Origin: Fratercula arctica
Lineage: Eukaryota; Chordata; Aves; Charadriiformes; Alcidae
Direction of reading: 5' to 3'
Assembly (NCBI GenBank): GCA_947846985.1
Contig: CANTUZ010000020.1
Location: 6,173,459 to 6,237,458 of the forward strand
Length of the DNA: 64,000 nucleotides
Shown here: positions 11,236 to 25,059 of the stretch, one piece after another
Position numbering within the stretch: the stretch's first letter is position 1
Layout: each line of letters opens with the position of its first letter
Program-made: the position numbers and the translations under genes
Notes under the pieces: model-generated
Database searches by the model: none
Seen by the model: only the letters and a program-made list of their open reading frames with translations
Told to the model about the DNA's origin: nothing

Positions 11236-13639
11236 ATTTATAGTTATATAGAGGTGTTCACATTCCCCACATCAGCTGCAGGCTTCAGAGCCTGCCCTAG
11301 CGGGCTCCTCACTCTTCTTTCCTTCTTCTTTGCCCCCCCTGCCATTGTGGGCTCAAGGACTCAGGTGACCCCCCCGGCACCCACCTTCCCTCCGCTGCTG
11401 GACCACAGGAAGAAACGCCCTTTAATTACACGTGAGCCACAGGCCGCTTGTGATTTATTCAACTTAATCTAAATGGGAGATTTTCTGTGGCTGTACGAGC
11501 CTCTCCGAGCAGCCTAAGGAAGCTAATAGATTTTGTGATCACTTCTATCACACAGCAAACAATCACGGGTCACAAAAACTACAAATCAGAGGCTAATGGA
11601 TTTTCAAAGATGCGCTTTGGCCCTTTGTACATTTTTTAATTTGCTTTTAATTTGTATTGATCTTCCCCCCGTTTGCTCCAATCCCTCCTGTGTCAGCAGG
11701 TCAGGAAGCGTGCCAAGAGGAGAATAATCTCACAGAAATCGGGAGAAAGGTGGTTCGGGCAGGCAAACATGCAGAGGTGATGATTCAGGCAGGCAAACAC
11801 ACGTGTAGATGCTTTTTAGCAAGGGCTGAGCCGCGGCGGGGGGCTCGGCTGGCAGACCCCGCTGCTTGGGGATGTGTCACTCGGCGGAGGGTGACACGGA
11901 GCCCTCCACGCAGGTGGGGGCTTCACCTGCCGGGGAAGGACCTTGAAGAAGCAGGAGAAGAAAACGCTGGTGTTTAAATCCTCAAACCACTCTCAACCTG
12001 GAGCTCCCCCAGAAGCGATAAACATTTGCTTATTTACTGGTTTTGCTGTGGCTTGTCTGCACCAATTTACTGCTTGTTCATTGTGATCACATCAGTATTT
12101 TTAATTTCTTAATGCTAATCAGCAGCAAGTTTCCAGCTTTCCATTAATTGCAGAAAGAAAAGATGCTCGACAGATAGACACAGGTTGCCTCATGCAGCCC
12201 AAGCGGAAAGGCGGCGGGGAGAGGACTCGGCTCTATCTCACAGCTCAGTGCCACCCATGGGATGCTCTTTCTTCTCTCCTCACCTTCACTCCCAGAGAAT
12301 AAATCCTAGATAGGAAACGACTGATTGAATATCCATGATAAACCATTTACAGCTCAGTTCTAGCCATGCAAAGTACTGTCAAACAGTCCTGAATAAGAAG
12401 TGTATTAATAAAGATCATGATCTGCACACAAACAGAAAAGGGCTAAATTCTTCAAATAAATGACTCACAACAAATAATTTGACCAGCTCTCATGATCGGC
12501 TTATGCCCTGAAGCATGAAGATTATCAGCCCCATGTAATTTTCTCCTAGCTGATGTAGCTGCAAAGACTATTCATATTCATATAAACATCTAATGTCTAA
12601 TCCTCTAATCTAATCCTTCTTTTTTCCTGCTTGTGCTAAAGCTCCACAGCCTGTACTCAAAAGCCCTCTGAGCAATGGAATTATTGATAAATTACGGCAG
12701 AGAGGAGGAGCACCGCACATACACCAAACCCACCAGGCTCTGCCTCTTCTTGAAGAGTTCTCATTTTCCTGTGAAGAAGTCAGGTGGGAATTCGCGGGGC
12801 AACTGCAGGTATTCTTCCTCCCTGGCATTTTTCTCGTCCTTGCCCAGTGTCGGAGCGAGGCGATTATCCCCCACCATGGCTTTCAGAGAGCTCCAGGAGC
12901 GGTTTCATTTCATCACTATGTCAATTAAGCTTCATCACGGCAAATAATATAGGAGTCTGTTGGCCATATTATTCTTTTCTTCCTGAGAGTGAGAATCTCT
13001 GGACCCTGAACCTGGCACAAACACGATGTTACGAGTATCAGAAATGAAGTTTGTCCTTCATCACTGTGTCGCCCACAGAAGTGCTCTGGGCCAGCCACGG
13101 TGACGTCCCTTTGAGCTAAGCACAGTGCCACTCTGTGTCTTGTGTATGTCACAAGCTAAAAGGAGAAGAGAGACGTTCAGCACGTCGATTGTACGCATTT
13201 GCCAAACTTAAATCCTGCAGCAGAAACATGGCAAAGTGTCCCAGAGCAACGCCTGCCGCAGGCTGGGGCTGTGGGAGGAAGAGGCTTAGGTCAGAAACGA
13301 CAAAACACCTACTTCAATTGTCTACTTTATATAGCAACTGGTAAGACGTATACCTATTTTATACCAGCACAGAGCAGAGGGTGGCTTACAAGAACTCCTA
13401 ATACCATTTCCTTCTCTTTCTGTTGTAGTTTACATGTGGTAATTTATACTTTTTAATTCCAACATTATCAGCTTACTGAGATGACAACTGCCTGCTCCGT
13501 TGCTATTGTTTTTACTATCCATGACAATCTAAAATTAACGTACTCTACACTGCCTGGAAACTCTCCTTCGCTCGGCACAATCTGCCTTTTGGAGACGGAG
13601 CGCGTGAAAGATTCGTACAGATCTATTCCAGGAGGAACG
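11236..13639. other. Non-coding sequence with conserved-element-like blocks
   Basis: Two AT-balanced stretches, 11500-11660 and 12050-12170, look like conserved non-coding elements. They hold many short A/T-core motifs (TGATCACTT, AATGCTAATCAG, CCATTAATTG), few CpG and no repeats. Similar texture continues at 12350-12610. No conservation data are available, so function is inference. Open frames here are short and unremarkable. A GC-richer patch lies at 11830-11960. Confidence 0.5.
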
Positions 13640-13860
13640 GTGGGACCAGGCCATGGGTGCCGCGCGGGCTGGGAGGGCCGGGCAGGGTTCGGAGAGGAGC
13701 CCGTCCCAGAGAGCAAAGCTTCAGCCAAAAGGGACGGAGGCGTCGGGACGAGGGACCAGACCAGCCAGCAAGCACTACAGCATCCAGTGAAGCACGGCTC
13801 CCGCGCCCGCGCTTATCTATGCGGCGGCCTCTCCGCTGCTGTGTGCGCAGCACCGCAGTT
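13640..13860. other. GC- and CpG-rich pocket
   Basis: Noticeably richer in GC and CpG than its flanks (runs such as GGGCCGGGCAGG, GCGCCCGCGC). Frames are open on both strands because stop codons are rare at this composition. No promoter motif or recognisable protein was seen. Confidence 0.5.
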
Positions 13861-16640
13861 ATTTATGGGTATTTATTTCACACGCACACGCTGGGGTAAA
13901 GATTTGTACCACGTACAGGAATTATAAATCCAGACGCAGTTTGTGGCCTCTGAGCATTTCGCTAATAAAAATTATAATTCTGGAACTGGCTTTCACTCAG
14001 AGTCAGGCTGAAACTCATCAATCCATTATCTCACTTAGACCAACAAATAAGCATCAGACGGGAACTTCTTTCAAATCAGTGTGGACTTGGACCAATTTTG
14101 AAACACTGCCCTAAAGCAGAAAGACTTAGTATCCTATTTATTAGTCCCCCGAGGCCAGCCAGCTTCTCCATTAACTTTTAGCTCAAACTAATAGCACATT
14201 CATAAGCAATTTTGTGGGTGAGTGTATCTGAGACTTTAAGCTGCTATATTTTTTTCCCTTAGAAATTATCCTTTTGCTTGATGATATGGAATTATTTAGA
14301 TGACAACTCACATTAAAAGAACCTGTGCTCTTATAGGCAAAGACATTTTTTCGCAGACAACACTGCTATAAAATTGTCCTAAATCTACTGAGTTCAAGGG
14401 ACAGAGTTTTGCCATGATTAAAAAGGAAGACTTTTTCATTAGAATATTGCCCATTTTAATAGCTTAAACAGGCATTTCCACGTCGATAGGTTTTTAGCTA
14501 TGTTGTCAGATGAAGTTGGTCTGTATTATAATTCTTCCACATGCTTTTCACAGATACTGAATGTTTTGCAAACACAAATTATTTTTAAAATGTTTCTTTC
14601 TGCCCCTGTTGTGTGTCCATCTACTGCTGTCGAAGCCTGGCTATGGACAGAGAGACAACAGCTCCGCTTGCTCCTAGAGCTCTTCTTCCTCAGTTACGTC
14701 TGTTGCACTCAGTAACACAAGAGAGGTTTTGTGTGTATTTGTGCGAGTCTTAACATATGCACGTGTCCTTCAAAAATAGCATTGCTGACTCAACATGATG
14801 CTTCGGGAAATTCATTATGAGAAATTTCACCATTAATCAAGAGACGAAATGCAGCTAAGGGCATAGACGTCCTGCAGTATTCTCGCAATTTCAGCCAAAA
14901 AAATTCATTTATTTTCCTATCTGCCGTTTCTGCTCCACAAACATAGCTAACACGGTCATTTGTATTCCACTTGTTCATTTTGGGGGAAGTTTTGTTTGAG
15001 AGACTGCACAGTTCAGAGCCACTGGTGAAGTGGAGACAGAGCCTGTCCCCGGAGGTCACCGGCTCACAGCCCGTGGCTCTGCGGGCAGGGGACAGTTTTT
15101 GCAGTGGTGGCTGCTCAGCACCTTGCAGGAAATAATTTTGGCATTTCTGATTTCGGGTCCAGGAGGAGAATACCTCTGCATTTGCCTTTTAGAGGACCCT
15201 CCTTATCAATTTCAGCAACAAGCCTAAAGGTTAAGTCCCAACCCAGGCAAGCGGTTCATCACAAGCTGAAATTTTACATGTGCTTGTATGCTAAGCTCAT
15301 GGTAAGTTAATCGTATTTTCAGCTGATCTCCTGACCCAGGGTCCTTCTAGTGAATTACATCTGAACAAACTAATGATGCTGAACCCCCGTCCTCTCCATG
15401 CCAATGTGCATCCTCACTCCGAAGGCGATGGGCAGATAATGCAGTACGGAGGGGAAATGCTGATCATGCGTCACCGAGAGGGACACGGGGGCCTGGCAGC
15501 TGCAGGTAGAAGAGGCCATGTCCCGCAGAAAAATAAGTATTTCACCGCTCCCCAGAACCAAGCAATATAAATCCCTGACTATGAGCAAAGAAGCTTTTCC
15601 TAGCTGAACTAAGACCCTGGCGGTGTCTTAGCTGTGGGTTAATAGGGTTTCTGTGGCTTAGCCAGTAGAAGAGGACCAGGGAGATCTGGTTATGGTGTTG
15701 TTTCCCTTTTGAGTGAAGCTTTCCTTCCACAGAGGTCACATATAAAATTAAGGTCAGGTCTGAAAGTGCTCTTTCCCTGCACACCCGAGCCGCGCGGCTC
15801 TTGCTGCCTCCCAGCCACAGGCTCAGGGCGATGGGGCTGCAGAGCACCCGCCGCAGGGGAGCCCCCTTTTCGGCCTCCCCCCTCAGAGCACTCGCATATT
15901 TAAAGGTTACAGGCCTGCTATATGCACTCCTCTCTAGTTAAGATGAAAACGTGTGCTGTCCTGATAACCTCTCCAGAACGGCTTTACTGGCCACTCCGGC
16001 CCCTGCTGATAGATTTATTAGCCCATGCCAGCGAGGGGGAGCCTCCTCTCACGTAACCATCCTAAGCACCTTATCAACCTTGAGCCAAGCCAAGGATAAC
16101 AATCCGAGACTTGATTAATTACTTACTTGCTCTAAAACTGTAATAATAAATAATCATGAAAACACTGAAGCAGTTTCGGTGGTGCTAGAACGGAGGCCTG
16201 TCAAGAACAGCCCTGAAATCTGCTTGTTGAAAGCCGCTCTCCCTGTTCGCTCGAGCCCGCCGCAGGCTGGGCAACTCCTGGCATTTACCTGCTGCCCCCC
16301 AAACACCCCAAACCCCAGCACAGCCTCATCCTGCAGCAGCGACTGATGGGGAGCACTCGTCAGTACGGAGGCGACCAAGAAAGAGCCCAGGTATGGCAAA
16401 CAGAAACCCAACGCAACACGTCCTGGGAGGAACAGACAATTCGGGTGGTGGGGAGGGGACAGCTGAGAATAACTGCTGGCAAAAGAGTAACGCTGGGCAG
16501 AGACACCTTATCGGATTGACTGCTGGAGATGAGTTAGAAGGAAGAGCTGCTTGCACTGCAGCTGATACCGGCAGAAATGCCTGACGCAAGGTCTAGCGTG
16601 AACGGATGGAGAGAAATTGTGCCTGCACTCGGAGCTACAA
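13861..16640. other. Non-coding sequence, no gene recognised
   Basis: Mostly AT-rich unique sequence (13930-14500 in particular), with a GC-richer patch at 15770-15890. Open frames are short, up to about 101 codons, and none has a recognisable domain. No named repeat was found. Confidence 0.6.
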
Positions 16641-19524
16641 CGGCAACCCTTACAAGGAGGCAGTTGTATGGGCAGAGCCAGTAAATGACTTGTAAGGAGC
16701 TCCAGGTGGGGTCTAGAGCTCTTGTTCGAGTTCAAAGGAAATAACTACTAGAGAAGAAAAAGCTGCCGACTCGGGTCCACTAGTGGTGCCTTCAGAACAG
16801 GTCCTTTTTGCACAGACACTGAGGGCTCATTGTCCTGCAAAGCCTGCAGGTACTCGGCACTTCTCCTGTCAACCCCTTAACCCCCGTCCCCAGGTCTGCA
16901 GGCGGGAGAGGAGCATATTTATAGGCTGGAGATCTCAAAGGCACTTCAAACAACGTAGAAGGCCAAAGCTCACTGACTGTTTCTCGGGCACTTTTAAACA
17001 CCCTCCCGACTGTTTTTCAAACACTGACCTTTGACTGTGTAAGGAAATAAATAGACACATATGTAACAACGGCCTATGTGGAAAATACAAATGCTGACAT
17101 TAATAAATCATTAAAGGATTTTTATGCCCAACAGCAAGCACAGACCTTTTATCCCTTATTTCTAGCTTTGCATCTGGCAACTAATCCTGTGAAAACAAGA
17201 ACAAATTATTTATATTCTTTTAGTGTTCCATAAATCAAATATTGCTGTAAGGACAGAACTAATATTTTGAGAGTTGAATATGGGATTTGGTCTGGCTTGC
17301 TACATGCACTGAATCTTAGTCTGCTGTGATACGAAAAGGCAAGAGATATGAAATCCAGAAAAATAAGGAGTCTGAAATGTAGGCAGCAGGAGGGAATAAT
17401 TTACCGTAGCATTGCCCAGTTTGGCTTTGTATAGTGAGAGTTATGAAATGCAGTTATTGTGCTTTCTGTGTGGTACTTCACTTTTAAATGCAGATAGTGG
17501 GAATCTATCAAAACATTATTTGTTTGCTTCTTTCATTTTCCCCACATATGAGAAGACATCGATATAGTTTAACTGCAAAAATACATCCATCCACCCTCCG
17601 CACCTCCTTTATTAAGCTACAGTCCAAGAAAAAAAAAAAAGCCATATACAGCCACTTGTGTTTTCAGCAAAACCAGGAGCTACAAAACTTAAACACACCA
17701 ATCTGATTTACATCCCGACGGACGGTCTATAAACCAGGCTACGGCGACGGGTACTCGAGCAGCCAGGTTACAGCCACCTGAAAAGCAGGGTTTATAAAGA
17801 CACTGACAGACCTTTAACTGGAGCTCTATGAGCCGCGAGTGCTTCTATAAACAATATTTTATCGATTAGAATAGGCAGAAACTCTGGTTATTTACAACAG
17901 ACTTTTTCCCAGCATTTATCGATGTCCCTAATGCTCAGAGGGGAAGGAGAGTGGCCTGGCAAATACAACAAATGGACTTGATGTAATACTGAACTACTCT
18001 GGTAAAACAGCCCGGTGGAAATCAGTCAGTGGACGAGTCTCAGCAGGGCACCTTTCCGCTCACCCAGTGGCACCGTGGGGACCCACAAGCCTTGTCCTCA
18101 ACCGGCCCCCGGCCAACGCTTCTCTGGGTAACTCCTGCCCGTGACTAGAGACAGCGAAGGCTTTTCCTCCCACCTCTAAAACAAATGAGCAGTACAAAGG
18201 AGGGAGCGCGTTGTGTTGCACTGTGATCCCCAAGCAGCGGTGTAAAGCAAATGGAAAATTCAGAGTGGTAGGAGGAAATGGGCTCCATGGCACCGGGGGA
18301 GCCACCACCATGGACCACCACCAGCAGCCGCCTGTGGAAGAGCTGGGTCTTTTCCATGGGAAACAAACGTTATTAAAACCAGAAAAATATTTTGAGGGGA
18401 TAGTGAATTTCTACCCACTAGAGAGCTGGTAGAAATCCATCATCTCTCTCACACACTCCTCTGGTGCATCTCCTCTGAACGTAGCTGGGACAAGATGCCC
18501 CACGTGTGGATGTCCTGCTCTCCTCGTGCACCTCATCTTGCGTTCACATGGACAACCAGCGGGGGAAAGCCCATATTTTTGCAAGGTGTGTGCTACGTCC
18601 CTCACCGCGGGGTCTGAGCATTTATTGCAAATCACTCTGGAGGGCGGCCATGGCCTGTGTTCCCACCCAGTGGGTTTGTAATTAAGCCTCTCCCAGGTAC
18701 CTTAATGCCAGTCTGTGGATGCGTCGTCCTCCTCAGGAGCAGACAATGCAGCGAGATGAAATGCAAACCCACCCGTCGGAGAGTCCTCATCAATGATTTT
18801 AACCTCCTGACCTGGAATGAAAGAGGTAATTTGATCACCACGGAAACCAGGTAAAGGCCTCTCCCCAGCCAAAACTGTCACTCCCGGTAAACTGGGCTGA
18901 ATCATCTGCCCGGGCTCCGCGAGACGGACAGGCCAGCGAGAACGCGGCCAGTGGAGGAACAAGCTAGCCTTAAGCATGATAATGATACGTGACAGCTTAA
19001 ACTTTGGGTCACTCCTGGTGCACAAATTGTCAAATATTATGACAGCAGACGCAGCTCTCCGCACCCCCGCCCGCCAGCAGAGAAGTGACAATGTTTCTGT
19101 GGATTTTTATTGTTTCTGCTCAGCAAGGACCTCAGAAATGCAAATGTTTTTGCAGCTTCCGTGAGGCTCCAGGGGAGGTAATTTGCTGGAGGCTCTTGCA
19201 GAAAACAAACCCTGGTTGTTCACAACGTTGCTGTGAAGGTTTTAACCAGCCCTGTTCGCAGTGGGTCACTTTGAAGGTCTGGGATGTACTGGAGATACTG
19301 GTCCTCTTTGTAAAATGGAGTGAGACAATTTTTCAGGCGATTACAAAATCTCACCTCTAAATGAACAACCCTACAGGTTCGTATTAACCTTAGTAAGATA
19401 AGAATTAGCACTAGTAATACTGGAGTGCCTGGAGATCCCTGGTGAGAGCAAGCCTTCTGCACATTAGGGACCGTACGTGCACATAACATTGACGGAAAAT
19501 GACAAATTACCTTTTCACAACTGC
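16641..19524. other. Non-coding sequence, no gene recognised
   Basis: AT-rich at 17040-17560, with short oligo-A at about 17629-17640. It is mixed from 17.7 to 19.5 kb, with CpG-containing patches at 18050-18140 and 18890-18960. Frames of up to 129 codons (18702-19091, minus) lack recognisable domains. I saw no gene. Confidence 0.6.
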
Positions 19525-19600
19525 AAATTCAAGTTCACAAAGACTAAATCAGTGTCCCACAGTCAGCCAGGGAATCCGTGCCAGCATCAGGCATAAGAGC
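19525..19600 (-). repeat. Possible MIR/L2-type relic, inverted
   Basis: The text 'cacaaagactaaatcagtgtcccacagtcagccagggaatccgtgccagcatcaggcat' resembles the reverse of the MIR/L2 mid-region ('cagagactaagtgacttgcccaaggtcacacagc.agt..gtggcagagc.ggaat'). The match is short and diverged. Confidence 0.35.
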
Positions 19601-19837
19601 TTCGTTCCCACCTAACAGGACCACACGAACACAACCAACCCCACCACCACGAAAATCTGCTCTTTGGCCAAACCGTCTGCGCGGGGGCGTCACAGCCCCG
19701 ACAGAGCCACCTGCACCCAGCAGAGACACCATCCCCTCGCCCCATTGCACCGTACGGAGCCACCGAGCCACAGCCCGGAGTGGTGGCACAGGCTGCAGTC
19801 AAGTCAGCAGCACGTGAAACGGTGAGCATGAAGGTTT
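19601..19837. other. Non-coding spacer
   Basis: Moderately GC-rich spacer between two weak SINE-like relics. Short frames overlap on both strands, and none is recognisable. Confidence 0.5.
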
Positions 19838-19872
19838 GTTTAATGATTTTTAATTAATTTTAATTACTTACA
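19838..19872. promoter_or_regulatory. Cluster of TAATTA-type homeodomain core motifs
   Basis: Within about 35 bp there are several overlapping TAAT/ATTA cores (TTAATGATTTTTAATTAATT and then TTAATTACTTA). This is the generic core bound by many homeodomain proteins. Such clusters also arise by chance in AT-rich DNA, so regulatory use is inference. Confidence 0.2.
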
Positions 19873-19884
19873 ATTTTTTTGAGC

Positions 19885-19960
19885 AGTAGCTTAACCTCGC
19901 TGAATCTCAGCCCTTCTGATCACTCTGGGACTTCTGCCAGCTTCCTCATTACAGATCAGT
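19885..19960 (+). repeat. Possible MIR-type SINE relic
   Basis: The text 'agtagcttaacctcgctgaatctcagcccttctgatc' resembles the MIR core 'aagtcacttaacctctctgagcctcagtttcctcatc' on the plus strand. The remainder is too diverged to follow. Confidence 0.35.
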
Positions 19961-22560
19961 TCCCCTAACGCCATTTGATAATGAAATGGGTTTTAAAAGA
20001 AAGGGACAGAGAAAAAATCAAATACCTTCTGCAGAACCCCAGGGAGCTGGAAGAGGATTATGATTTGGCATGGAGATAAAATGATAGTTTGGGGGCTTGC
20101 TTTATGAATAACATGTACCTGTGTTGAAAGTGTCCTACTTTTAAAAGACAAAAGTTACAGGCCTGTTAGGACTTTCCACCTTCACGGCTTCTCGCAGGCT
20201 CCCTTCCACAGAGGCCAGCAGTCGAGATGGCAGGGAAGCGGAGGCAAAGGCTGACACCTCGTGCAGCCGAGGAGGAGCAGGTACATCAACCCACCACGGG
20301 GACGCGCACCCAGCCCGGGCGGCAGAGACGGCGTTTCCCATCGCACACAACCCGACCCCTCTGGGAGCATCACCGGAGTTTCACCCCGGGAGTCGGGGTC
20401 TTGCCTCCAGACACCCCCGCCCAGCAGAGCTCTCGCATCCTCCGGGGAATCTTCCAAGTGTATCGCATACTTCATTCTCCATCCTCGCACCAGCTGACCA
20501 AAGATCAGTTTTCCCCAAAGCCTCAGGGTTCTTTGCTATTTTACTGCAGATCTTCTCTTTACATCTTCCTTCCAGCTTTAAAAAAAAAATTATTTACTTA
20601 TTCGCTGCCACTGGGATCCTTTTCCACCTGTATCTTGATTGGCATCCAAAAGACCCTTCCGCACCAAAAGGCTTTTGCAAGCTGCATCCCGTTCCCCATG
20701 GAACTATGCAGAGCGAGGGGGCGGGCGGCAGAAGGCGCTGGTCGCACCGGAGCGCGTCTTTTTTCCTCTTTGCTTTTATTAACACACACGGCCCGGGTTC
20801 ATGATTCAAAACTTTCTCCCTGTGGCTCTGATCTCCGCCCAGCTGCTCTCCTGCCCAGCAGCCCTGGGCAAGCTTCAAAGGACCTGATGTTTGGGCAGGG
20901 TACAGAAAGGAATCTGTAATTTTTTGGATGCTCTGCTGAGGCTTATCTGGACCTTGTTGCAGTCTCTAAATCTGGACTCCAAGTCCCTTCAGAGCACGTT
21001 TTCATTAGAGATGGTTGGATGTCCACAGTCTGAGCTGGAAATTCCTTCAAGAACAGAAGTCCTTTTGTGGCCTTGCACCTCGGTTTGTGGATAACAAGGA
21101 AGAGGAAAGGAAGAGAAGGAGGGATTTTTTTTTTAGAGCACATAAGATATAGAAAATGAGCAAAATGTTGCATATAGTTATTACAATTCCTGCCTGCATC
21201 AGGCTTTACCAGCAGAAATATTGCTGTTACCACGGTCACCGCCAGCCTAAAGGGCTCATGCTTTCAACAGGCTCCTGTTGGTGGAGCAGGAGCTGGAACA
21301 AGCATCGGAGAGAAACGGGGGACGTGAGCAAAGGGGAATCGGACTGGGGGACTGGGACCGTTCCTACCTCCCAGCCATTGGAGGGACATGCATAATTCAT
21401 AGGCCATAGATTGTATATATCTCATTCATGAAACTTTAAACAGACTGGTTATTACTATTGACCATTAAAAGGCAATTTTTCCCCCATGTGCGACAAGGAC
21501 TATTGACATTCCCGTACCCTTGAAAAAAGGTAGTTGATGTCCTGGCATCTTCAGAGTCTCACGGCGCTTGTGCACACACTTGTTGAGGCATCTGGGGCTC
21601 TGAGCCGAAAATGAGTTAACAAACAAGCCGCGTTAAAAAAAGTTTTCTATCTACTTTCATAACTATTGAGAAAATTTGTCATTAACGGACTATTAAAAAT
21701 TGACAATCTGATTTTATGCATTTAGACCTAATGTCTTATTGCTAAAGAACCGCGGGGCTGGGGTGCGACGTGGTGAGCACGGGTGGAAGACGGCCCTGGG
21801 CAGAGACTTCAGGGCATCTCTGTGCTCAGGGCTTCAGCCCCAAAACCTACTGCCATTTGGAGCCTGGAGCCCCAGAGAGGTGATGCTTTGAGCCGTCACA
21901 GGGAGAAGAAGCTCACGCTAAGATAGGGAGCCTGATTTTTCTTCTCTCTGCAGCCTGTAAGAAAATTAAATTCATGCCCAATGGGCCTAAACACTCTTGG
22001 TAGCACTGAAGTGCAAAACTGAGCTAATACCTTTCTAATGTTTAAACAAGTGCTTGTGATATTTTTATGCCGATCTAGAAGAAGCTCTATAGCTTTTGGA
22101 ACTGCCAACACAAACTGAAAGTGATGTAAGAAATAAAAGGAAGGGGAAAATATATTTGTTGGTCCTAGGGAGTTCTCTGGATAACACACAAAGACACAGT
22201 GTTATGCCAGAATGATTTTTAAAGCTTCTACCTCAGCTGCAGAACTCACTTTTGGGACACACATGGGTAGGACAGGACCAGAGGGTGCCGGTCTGTTGGG
22301 GGATCTCGTCGTTTCCCTGCTGAAGCAACCAACCAACCTCTTTCTGCAAACGCAAGAGGCTGTTGCAGCTCTGACCTAACCTTATCAAGATTAGAGCAAC
22401 TGAAAGCGTAGTTTGTATTTACAGCATGGAAAAAAAAAAATCAGAACCATTTAATAAGCAAAGAGTGGTCATCAAAACGGTAGACACAATTTAGAGAGAA
22501 AGGAAAGAACTTTGAAAGGTTATTAGCTTCCTTCTACCTATTGCCTGCTCAAGCACATAT
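19961..22560. other. Non-coding sequence, no gene recognised
   Basis: Includes a GC-rich pocket at 20190-20450 and 20690-20760 and the longest open frame of the window (20227-20919, 230 codons). I judge that frame non-coding: no domain is recognised and a second frame overlaps it on the opposite strand. AT-rich stretches at 21390-21500 and 21600-21740 resemble non-coding conserved sequence in texture. An A10 tract is at 22431-22440. Confidence 0.55.
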
Positions 22561-25059
22561 GGGGAAAATGATTGTTTCCCTCTCCGACGTTTACACTGAG
22601 TGAATTGGGAACAGATGTAAGCTGGGCACTGCCGACTCCAGCAGATAAAAGACAATTACAAGCAGAAAATGGAGCTGCTGATAGCATGCAGCTTTCACTT
22701 GGGATGTTCGGTTTAGCTACTGGGAAAAAAAAAAGAGGGTTGAAAACTAAACTCCTGACAGCAGCCGCCTCTTGCTGCAGACCTGCTGATTCAAGCATCG
22801 CACAGCTCCTTGCAGACGTACGGAGAAATGTTTAAAGGCTCAATTTGAGCCATTTGTTTCTCATTTTTGAGCTCTGATTAAAATAATCTGTTCTGATTGT
22901 CTGTGGGAGCTATTTTTTGCTCCTCTAAATGCTTGCAAAAGACAGCACGGATCAGAAAAGGAGAACCAACCCTGTTGAACCTGTGACTCATCAAATCCAG
23001 GCTCCGGCTCCGCGCTGGCTCCCGAAGCCGGCAGAAGCCCCAGCCATGTGTCAGAGAGGCACAAAACCCCTGGCTTGCCCTCTGTGACCAAGAGGTTTGA
23101 AAAATTTTACCTCCATCGACCCATACACAGGGGATGTGGGCAACTTGGTAATGCCTGCTTGCAAGCTACAGGGTTTCTGGAAGGCCAGGCTTTCTCCCAG
23201 CCCAGGGAATGTCCTGCCACAGACACTAACACGGGATGGAAAGGTCTTGCCACCCCACGCAATTATTTTCTTCTTGCGTATAGAGTCCCAAGCTGGAGAG
23301 GTAGAGCACTGACAGCAACCAACCCAGAGAACAGGTGGGTCACAGGAATTTGCTAAACAGTGTTATTTGCTATTCAGACCATATGTAACCCAGAAAAGTG
23401 CCAGGAGATATAAAACAAAGTCTAACTTACTTCTTCCACTCCTCCCTCTGTGACTGCCCCATACTCCACTGCCGTTAGGTATCATGGTGTCCCTACAAAC
23501 CCAACTGAAATTCCATTAGATTATAACCACCTCTGGCCTAGACACTCTGAGCTCCTAATTAAAAGCCCAGTCTGGGAGGCCTGAGCTTGCACTTGCTGCT
23601 CATCTCTTCTGCAGCCATCGAGGTCCCTCCTGGCACAGGCAGGCAGCATTTCCAAGGGATGCCAGAACCCGTCATTCCGGTCAGGATTGACAACGAGCTC
23701 AGGAACTCCAGCGCCTGTGGGGCAAAATTCCGACCCTGCCCATGGGTGCTAATCTCGGAGCATTCCCGAAATAACTCCTGCCATTGCCCTCCGGCAGGCA
23801 CACCCCATGGGAGAGTCCCACACACCAGCTCCTACCTCCCAGGCTCCCAAGCGATCACCCAAAACTGGGCAATTTGAGTGACAAGATGCAAGATGCCCAA
23901 TAACCTCTCACATTAATGAATATACAGTGGTCAGCACCTTTTCACTTCTTCAGCACAAAGGATTTAAAAATCTTACTCTGTTTCTTCTCATCCTTTCTCT
24001 ATAAACCTGCAGAAAATGCCTTTTGTTTTCGTGCCATGCTACAGCGAATCTGTTTGTTCTTTGGGCATTTAAATGTTCCTATCATTGACATTTTTAAAGC
24101 TATAAAAAAGGATTTTAATAGGCTGAAATGCTGATTGCCATAACAACTGGCTAATGAACCATCTGTTAGCATATGTAATATTTATTTATACATTTTAAAA
24201 AACATAGCTAAAGATCAGGACGGGCTCTTTTTCAAGGCCAGCGCCAGCTCGCTCCCCATGCAGATGGGCAGGGAAGCGCCGGGGGGAGTTTTATGGACCC
24301 CAAGGCCCACAGGGACCCCACGAGCCTCTGGTCCACCCCTTGTTCAGACGTGGGCGAGCTGCGAGCTTGTCCCCGGCCATGCCTGCAGCAACTTCAGTGG
24401 CTCGTGACGGGCAACCAGGAGGGGACGAGCCCACTCAGCAGCAGCAGCTGCCTTGCTCCGGGACACCCTTCCCTCCTCCCACGCATGGACCAGTGCTAGA
24501 AGAGCTTGGAAAATCTGAATTCGGGAGCAGCACTGATTGCCATCCTCCTCCTACCCCTCTGTCGTGGTTTGGGCTGGACGGGCCACCAAAACAAATGACA
24601 GATGCTCCCTTTTACCTCTTCCCCCTTCAGAGAACCAGGACACCCTCTCGGGGCAGGGAGACCCGAGCCCAAATGCTCAGCGGTGACGTGAAAGTTCATG
24701 TTACAGATGAAAAAGAGATGGGAGTTCCCCTAGAGCGATTCAGCAAGCCGCTTCCCTTACCAGGAGATCACACTTTTAGAAAAAAGCCTCCCCCTGGCAG
24801 CTCTGGGCTCCCATCTGCCAGCAGACGCCCAGCCCCTGTGAAACGCCCTCGCGTCGGGTCCTGGCTCGGATCCTGACCCAACCCATGGCAGCAGCTGGGG
24901 GAAGCGACACCCCCTCATCAATCCCAAAGAGAGCCGGGCACACAATCCCCCTTCGTGAATTCGTCAGGATGATGCTGGAGGTTTAATGGGGGGAGATGGT
25001 GTATTTTTAGACTGTTGATAAAGAGGGAGAGAAGAAGGGAGCAGAGAAAGCCCCGTTCC
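22561..25059. other. Non-coding sequence, no gene recognised
   Basis: Mixed composition. It is AT-rich at 23880-24210 and GC-rich at 24230-24480 and 24780-24900. An open frame of 178 codons (24340-24876) crosses the GC-rich parts and is proline-, serine- and arginine-rich without a recognisable domain. No repeat was named. Confidence 0.55.

Noticed and set aside
20227..20919. Longest open frame of the window (230 codons, plus strand)
   Set aside because: No recognisable domain, mixed composition over its length, starts in a GC-rich pocket and ends in ordinary sequence, and overlaps frames on the other strand. Chance frame most likely.
24340..24876. 178-codon Pro/Ser-rich frame
   Set aside because: Composition reflects local GC richness. 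No domain, no conserved-looking segment.
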